This document shows, piece by piece, positions 57,943 through 64,000 of a stretch of DNA of 64,000 bases. Every line of letters begins with the position of its first letter. Position 1 is the first letter of the stretch. The notes under the pieces were generated by a model. It did not search any database. It had not been told where the DNA came from and was given only the letters and a program-made list of their open reading frames with translations. Origin of the DNA: Warburgia ugandensis (Eukaryota; Streptophyta; Magnoliopsida; Canellales; Canellaceae); NCBI GenBank assembly GCA_035236585.1, contig CP141132.1, positions 41,357,880 through 41,421,879 on the forward strand, written 5' to 3'. The position numbers and the translations under genes are program-made.

Positions 57943-60066
57943 CGTGTTTTGGGAACATTCTAGGACTCTAAGTGATTTGTATTTGTGCATAGAGACTTCA
58001 AAGGCAAGTAGCATCATGTCTTGAAAGTTGTTAGTGCATATACTACTCAAACATTGTGCCAAGGATCATCCAACAACTTGAAAAGTTTTGACATTGTGTT
58101 TGGGAGCTTCCCAAGACTACAAGTGATTTGACATTGTGACTAGGGACTTCTAAGGATGTGATGATTTGACATTGTGCATTTGGGACTTCTTAGTGCTAAA
58201 AGTCCTCGGACATTGAGCCAAGGATCATCCAACGGATGGAAAAGTTTAGATATTGTATTTGACAACTTCCCAAGACTCGAAGTGATATGACCTTGTGCTA
58301 AGGGACTTCCATGGATATGTCTTTAGCATTGTACCATGGGAGTTCACTACACTTGATCGAGTGTTGGTGAAAGGATCATCCAATGGCTTGAAAAGTTTTG
58401 ACATTGTGTTTGGTAACTTCCTAAGAATTGAAGTGATTTGACTTTGAGTCTAAGAATTTCCAAGGACATTAAATGTTTTGAAGTTGTGTCATGGGAATTT
58501 ATAGCACTTAAAGTTCTTGTACATTGTGACAAGGAACATACAATGGCTTGAAAAGTTTAGACATTGTGTTTGGGAACTTCCATAAACTCAAAGTGACTTG
58601 ATTTTGTGCCTACATGCAATGACATGTAATATTTTGACTTGTGCTTTTTAACTTCCAATCACTTAAGTGCTTGTACATTGTAACAAGGAACATCCAATGA
58701 CTTGAAAAGTTTAGGCATTGTGTTTGGGAACGTCCAATGAATCCAAGTGATTTGATTTTGTGTCTAGGATTTTCAAGGACATACAATATTTCGACATTGT
58801 CCCTTGGGACTTACCATTACTTAAAGTACTAGGACAATGTGTTAACAGTCATCCAATGGCTTAAAAAGTTTAGTCATTTTGTTTGGGAACTTGTTAGGAC
58901 TCATAGTGATTTAATGTTTTGACATTGTGCCTTGGGAGTTCCCTACACTTAAAGTGCTTTGATGTTGTGCTAAGGATCTTCCAATGGCTTAAAAAATGTA
59001 GACTTTTTGTTTGGGAACTTCCCTGGACTCAAAGTGATACAACTTTGTTCCATGATATTTCAAAGAACATGTAATGTTTTTAACATTGTGACTTAGGAGT
59101 TTCCTTGCATAAATTACTGAGAAGTTGTCCAAAGGATCTTCCAAAGGCTTAGAAATTTTAGGCCCTGTGTTACGAAAGTTCTTAGGAGTCAAAGTGATCA
59201 GACTTTGAGCCTAAGGATTTTCAAGGACATGTAATGTTTTGACATTGTACCTTGAGATTCACTAGTGCTTAAAGTACTCAGACATTGTAGGACTTGAAGT
59301 GGTTTGACTTTGTGCCTAGGCACTTGCAAGCAAATAATGTCTTGAAATTGTACTTTGTGTTTTCCAAGTGCATAGCTTAACTTGTTCAAACATTGTGCAA
59401 ATTATTGTCCCATCACTTGAAAAGTTTTGAAATTTTTTTGGGAAATTCCTAAAACTAAATGTGATATGATTTTATGCTTAGGGATTCCCAAGGACTTGAA
59501 TGTTTTGACATTGTTCTTTGGGACTTCCCAGCAATTAACCTGCTAGGACATTGTTCCAAGGATCATCCAAGGGCTTGAAATGTCTATACATTGTGTATCA
59601 TAATTTCCCAAGACTCAAGGTAATGTTTTGACATTGTGCTTTGGGATTGCCTAGCACTTAATGCACTCGGACATTGTGCTTAGGATCATCCAAGGGCTTG
59701 AAAAGTTTATACTTTGTGTTTGTAAACTCTTAAACTCGAAGTGATTTGACTTTGTGCTGCAAGGACATGTAATGTTTTGACTTTTGTGCCTTGGGATTTC
59801 TTGGGGCTTAGCATGCTCAAACATTGTGCAAAGGATCATCCAATGGCTTGAAAAGTTTAGATCTTTCTTATGGGAACTTCTTAAGACTCGAGGTGATATG
59901 AATTTATGCCTAGCGTTTTCCAAGGACATGTAATGTTTTAACATTGTCAATTGAGACTTGTCAGTTCTTAAAGTGCTCTGTCATTATTCCAAGGATCATC
60001 GAAGGGCTTGAAAAGTTTAGTCATTGTACTTGAGAACTTCTCTTAACACCTTGTGACTTGTCATGG
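57943..60066 (+). repeat. 160-bp satellite, block 3
   Basis: About thirteen copies of the monomer, continuing the main block after the solo LTR. A well-conserved copy lies near 58060-58260. It ends where short-LTR sequence starts at about 60067. Confidence 0.9.
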
Positions 60067-61036
60067 TCTCTAGGGATGTAACATCTAAGGTCCAATAGTC
60101 ACAATATTATCCACTTTGGCACAATGCGGACAGCTTTTGCTTTTATTGATAGGAAAAATGCGTCATGCCCATTAGAGTTCCGTGAATTATTATAACCAAC
60201 TAGCTCCCTCCATAGGTGATGTTGAGCTAACTCTGAGGGTCACCCATTACACAACCATCTTGTAGCTTGCCACCCTTATAGGGCTGCCCACCAGGACTAG
60301 CAAGATAGGGCCCCTGTAATGACTGGCCCCACAACAATGTTATTGTGAGATTTGGCCAAAGCCTCATAGTTTTGTTTTTCCCAATAGGAAAAGGCCTCAT
60401 TACTGAGAGATACCACCCATACCCTTATTGCTAGCCTAGTCCTTTCTCCCCAAGTGATGTGGGACTAAGTCTTAAGGCCACCTATAGCTCACCACCTAGT
60501 AGTTCATTAGCTTCTCTAGTCCATCCACAAAGGCTGGCCACTAGGCAGCCCTCTTTCTCCTTGTAAGAAACATGCATCCCCACTTGACCGTCTTTGGGTC
60601 AATGAGCATCCACGTTTGGCTAGCACTACCATTACGAGGGAAACTAGCTCTATACCAACTGTAAGGATCGGGTGTCCCATAGCAATGATATTGTCCACTC
60701 GGTCTAAGCCTCATGGTTTCATTTTTATCCCATAGGAAAAGGCCTCATTACTAACACCTGAGGATGCGTGTTCCCTGAGGAGGTAAGAGGGGACCTTGTC
60801 TCTCCAGTCATGGTGGGTGGCCCTGTAAGTGTGGCAAGGTAGAGGATGGCTGTGCAGTGGGTGACCATGAGGGTTAGTCCCACATCGCTCAGGGAGAGAG
60901 AATTGGGCCAAATATAAGAGTTTGTGAACATTTAATGGTCATGATACATTTTTCCCTATGGGGAAGAGCAAAATTTGTGAGTCCACTGTGCCAAAGTAGA
61001 TAATATTATGATTGTTGGACCCTAGTTGTTATAAGG
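60067..61036. mobile_element. Cluster of TRIM-like short-LTR pieces, both orientations
   Basis: About 1 kb between satellite blocks. Minus-orientation pieces occur at about 60067-60250 and 60640-60760, the latter with AGCTCTATACCAACTGTAAGG (an LTR end beside an initiator-Met-type PBS complement). A plus-orientation piece with GTTAGTCCCACATCGCTCAG starts at about 60870 and ends GTTGTTATAAGG at about 61036. Shared motifs with 434-667 and 12931-14040 include CAATGATATTGTCCACT and AGGAAAAGGCCTCATTA. Stretches between them show similar but more diverged sequence. No gene is present, and the short minus frames at 60516-60931 are incidental. Confidence 0.6.
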
Positions 61037-62849
61037 GAGTTCCAATGCTAGGAGTTCCTAGTGCTTAAAGTGATCAAACATTCCAATGGCTTAAAAAGTT
61101 TAGACATTGAGTTTGGGAACTTCCCACGACTTGAAGTGCTTTGACTTTGAGCATACATATTTGCAAGGATGTGCAATGTTTTTACATTGTACCTTGGGAC
61201 CTTTTAGGGCTTAAAGTGCTCAAACATTGTGCCTACTATCATACAATGGCTTGAAAAGTTTAGACATTGTGTTTGGGAACTTCACAAGACTTGAAGTGAC
61301 TTGACATTGTGCCTAGGTATTTCCAAAGACATGTAATATGTTGACATTGTTCTTTGGGACTTCCAAACACATAAACTGCTCGTACATTATGCAAAGGAAC
61401 ATCCAATAGCTAGGAAATTATAGACATTGAGCTTGCAAACTTCTAAGGACTTGAAATGATTGATTTTGTGGCTAGGGACTCCTAGAGACATGCAATATTT
61501 TGACATTATTCTTTGGAACTACCTAGCACTTAAAGTTCTTGGACATTGTATGAAGGAATATCCACTAGCTTGAAAAGTTAGACATTGCTTTTGGGACCAT
61601 CCTAGGACTTGGAGTGATATGACTTTGTGCCTAGGTATCCAAGGACATGTAAATGTTTTGACATTGTTCATTAGGACTTGTTGGCATTTAAAGTGGTTGG
61701 TCATTGTGCCAAGGATCATTCAACAGCTTAAAAAGTTCAAAAATTATGTTTGGAACCTTTCATGGACTTGAAGTGACTTAACTTTGTGCGTAGGTACTTT
61801 CAAAGACATACTATTTTGATATTGTGACTTGGGACCTACCAGCACTTAAACTGCCCGAACATTAGGCCAAGGAACATCCAATAGTTTGAAATTTTAAACA
61901 TTGTATTTGGGAACTTCGTAGGACTCAAAGTGATATGCCTTTGTTCATAAGGATAAAAACCAAGGACATGTTATGTTTGACATTCCACCTTGGAACTTAC
62001 CAATGCTTGGACATTGTGCCAAAGATCATGCTTGGAAAGTTTAGTCATTTTGCTTGGGTGCTTCACAAAACTTGATATGATTTGAATTTTGTCCCAAAAC
62101 TTCCAAGTACATGTATGTCTTGGTATTGTTTCTTGGGATTTCGTAGTGCTTAACGTTGTTGGATGTTGTGCAAAGGATCATCTAATGGCTTGAAAACTTT
62201 AGACATTGTGTTTGGAGACTTTTCAGGACTCGAGGTGATTTAACATTGTGATTAGCAACTTCCAAGGCAATAAAAGTTTAAACATTACACTTTAGGAATT
62301 CACAGTGATTAAAATGTTTGGACATTGTGCCAAAGAACATCCAACAGCTTGATAAGTTCAAACATTGTGTTTAGGAACTTGCCAAGACTCGAACTAATTA
62401 GACTTTTTGTCTAGGGACTTTCGAGGACAAGTATTGTTTTGACATTGTCCTTTGGGAGGTTCAAGAAATTAATGTTGTTGAACATTGTGTAAAGGATCCT
62501 CTAGTAGCTTGAAAAGTTTAAACATTGTGTTTAGGGACTTTTTGGGCTCAAAGTCATTTGATTTTGTTGCTAGTGATTCTAAGGGCATACAATTCTTTGA
62601 CATTGTTCCTTAGGACTTACCATCGGTTAACGTGCTCAAAAATTATTCGAAGGATCATCTAACACCTTGAATAGTATAGACATTGCATTTGAGAACTTCC
62701 TAAGACTCAAAATGTTATGACTTTGTGGATAGGTATTTCACAGGATAGAAATGTTTTGACATTGTGCCTTGGGACTTACCAATGCTTAAAGTGCTCTAGT
62801 ATTGTGCCAAAGACCATCCAATGGCATGAAATGTTAGACATTTTGTTTG
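61037..62849 (+). repeat. 160-bp satellite, block 4
   Basis: About eleven copies of the same monomer, ending at TTGTTTG where an LTR begins. Overall the four blocks sum to about 17.9 kb of satellite in the window. Confidence 0.9.
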
Positions 62850-64000
62850 TGTAGTAATCCTAATTTTTTAAAGCTTATTCAATTTAAATTTTATTGACAA
62901 GGAAGAAGAAAATAGAATTTTCAATTTTGGAATCCTAAGAAACAAATTTATTGTAGCCAAATCAAGTCTTAAAGCCTTAATATTTGGATTGTGGTCTAAA
63001 AAATAAATCTAAGAGCACTAATAATGCTGATCAAAGCTTAAGACGAAGAAGTTAGGAAATTTTGAAATAGAGAGGCATTTTGGTAAAAAGGCCCAAAATG
63101 GAGGGTATTTTTCATAATGACTAGATCTGCGAAGCGTCTTTGCATATGGGATCTCTCCCTTCTTCACTACTGGCGATGCAAGCAATTATTGGCAACGATT
63201 GCGTGGCAAAACACCTCATTGTCACGCGCCCTATTGGAAATACCACAACAGCCAGTAACGAGAGAACTCCTTCCTCCTCTTGCACTATCCCTTACCTGCC
63301 TCATCTCCATCTTTGGTTGCCAGAGAGAGTCGTTGGGAAACCGTCTTATTGTCAAACCCATGAAGCACATCCTCTTGCATGTAAAGTGCCACTGTAAAAG
63401 CCTCCGCCACTAATTGAGATGCCACCAGCCGATGCATGGTTTGGCCATGACACACCGCTTGACTGACAACCTTTTCCACCTCATTCTTTCCCCTCCTCCT
63501 CCGGTGTTTCCCTTCCACGCATTTTCTCTCCCACGCTCCTCTCATCTGCTCTCTTCCTTTTTGCTCCCTTTCCTTTGGCCACGCCTATGACTGCAAGATG
63601 GTGGCTGCTGCTGCTGATCGTGCTGCCCAAACCCATGAATCCCTTGCATGTGTTAACCCCCCTAACCCCATCCTCCGTCTTCTCCCTTCTAGATTTTTCT
63701 CTCTCTCATTACCGTGTTCAGCTCGTCATTGGCATGTTGCTTCCCACACCAACCCAAATCCGCCTTCTCTGGCCACTCACATTGAAACCCTTTCCTTTCC
63801 TTTTTCTTGGTTCTGGTCCCAAGCGCGTGACTGAGCCAAGGGCTACCGACCACTGCCGTAACCCACTTCCCATCTCCCTTTCTTTCTGTCTCTCGCTCTC
63901 TCTCCTTTGCTCTCCTCAGGCTGGCCCAGCCCGAACGGCTTGCCAGTCCTTTTCCCCCTTCCTCGCTCTACCAACAATAGCCGATTGAAGATCAAAACAT
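62850..64000 (+). mobile_element. Partial LTR, Tekay-like, plus strand
   Basis: Starts TGTAGTAATCCTAATTT exactly at the end of the satellite, comparable with the TGTAATGCCCGAG start at 18511. The first 270 bases are AT-rich with a CAAAATGGAGGG segment, then composition switches to GC- and pyrimidine-rich, as in the LTRs at 18511 and 38381. The element leaves the window, so its PBS and other LTR are unseen. Overlapping frames at 63117-63988 on both strands look like chance frames in this composition (a 137-codon one is rich in Leu, Pro and Ser) and match nothing I recognise. Confidence 0.45.

Noticed and set aside
43887-62849. Many 60-100 codon frames across the satellite, often containing LQVLGSSQTQCLNFSSHWMI-like peptides on the minus strand
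   Set aside because: The 160-bp monomer happens to lack stops for about 60 codons in one minus frame, ending at a TAG formed by CCTAGG. Since 160 is not a multiple of three the frame changes each repeat. The peptides are simply translated satellite, without conserved starts or codon constraint.
43887-62849. Satellite considered as centromeric DNA
   Set aside because: A 160-bp monomer is in the range of plant centromere repeats, but sequence alone gives no evidence for centromere function, and the nearby elements are not a recognised centromere-specific family.
63117-63988. Cluster of overlapping frames on both strands near the right edge
   Set aside because: It lies within a partial LTR-like sequence whose composition is rich in C and T. 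There is no recognisable domain and no single frame dominates.

Overview
The window reads as intergenic, repeat-dense nuclear DNA of a flowering plant. I base this on two plant Ty3/gypsy lineages (Tekay-like elements primed by initiator-Met tRNA and Athila-like elements primed by tRNA-Asp), a plant RTE-type LINE, SMART/TRIM-like short LTRs and a long AT-rich satellite. The species cannot be named from sequence alone. I found no host protein-coding gene, tRNA or rRNA gene. All longer reading frames are either retroelement proteins, mostly broken, or chance frames in low-complexity or LTR sequence.

Layout. Positions 1-4611 hold a minus-strand Tekay-like retroelement: a 2.65 kb LTR at 1957-4611 and a scrambled internal end with three gag copies, one inverted protease fragment and one short TRIM-like LTR. 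Positions 4612-12930 hold a minus-strand Athila-like element with a truncated 3' LTR, decayed gag-protease, PBS and 5' LTR. Positions 12931-14040 are a tandem array of about 300 bp short-LTR units. From 14041 to 62849 the substrate is one 160-bp satellite, built of four related 40-bp quarters, broken into four blocks by later insertions (14041-16702, 43887-55143, 57943-60066, 61037-62849). A partial plus-strand LTR begins at 62850 and leaves the window.

Nest. A minus-strand LTR-like sequence (16703-18510 plus 41069-43886) lies in the satellite. A 22.6 kb unit (18511-41068, target duplication TATTA) is inserted in it. That unit has 2.7 kb LTRs, an initiator-Met PBS and a chromovirus-type polypurine region but no visible protein genes, so it is LARD-like. 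Its 5' LTR carries a complete Athila-like element (20363-30930, duplication GGTAC). Its internal region carries an RTE LINE (33097-36183, duplication of 9-13 bp). A separate Athila-type solo LTR (55144-57942) interrupts the main satellite block.

The elements do not form a pathway. The autonomous functions still visible are gag and protease in the Athila-like copies (no reverse transcriptase or integrase in either) and endonuclease-reverse transcriptase in the LINE, where stops, a frameshift and a catalytic D-to-N change make it dead. The observations most worth checking are the 40/160-bp hierarchical satellite, the pol-less Athila-like lineage, the joining of one gag leader to two different LTRs, and the LTR hairpins whose loops or stems differ between copies.
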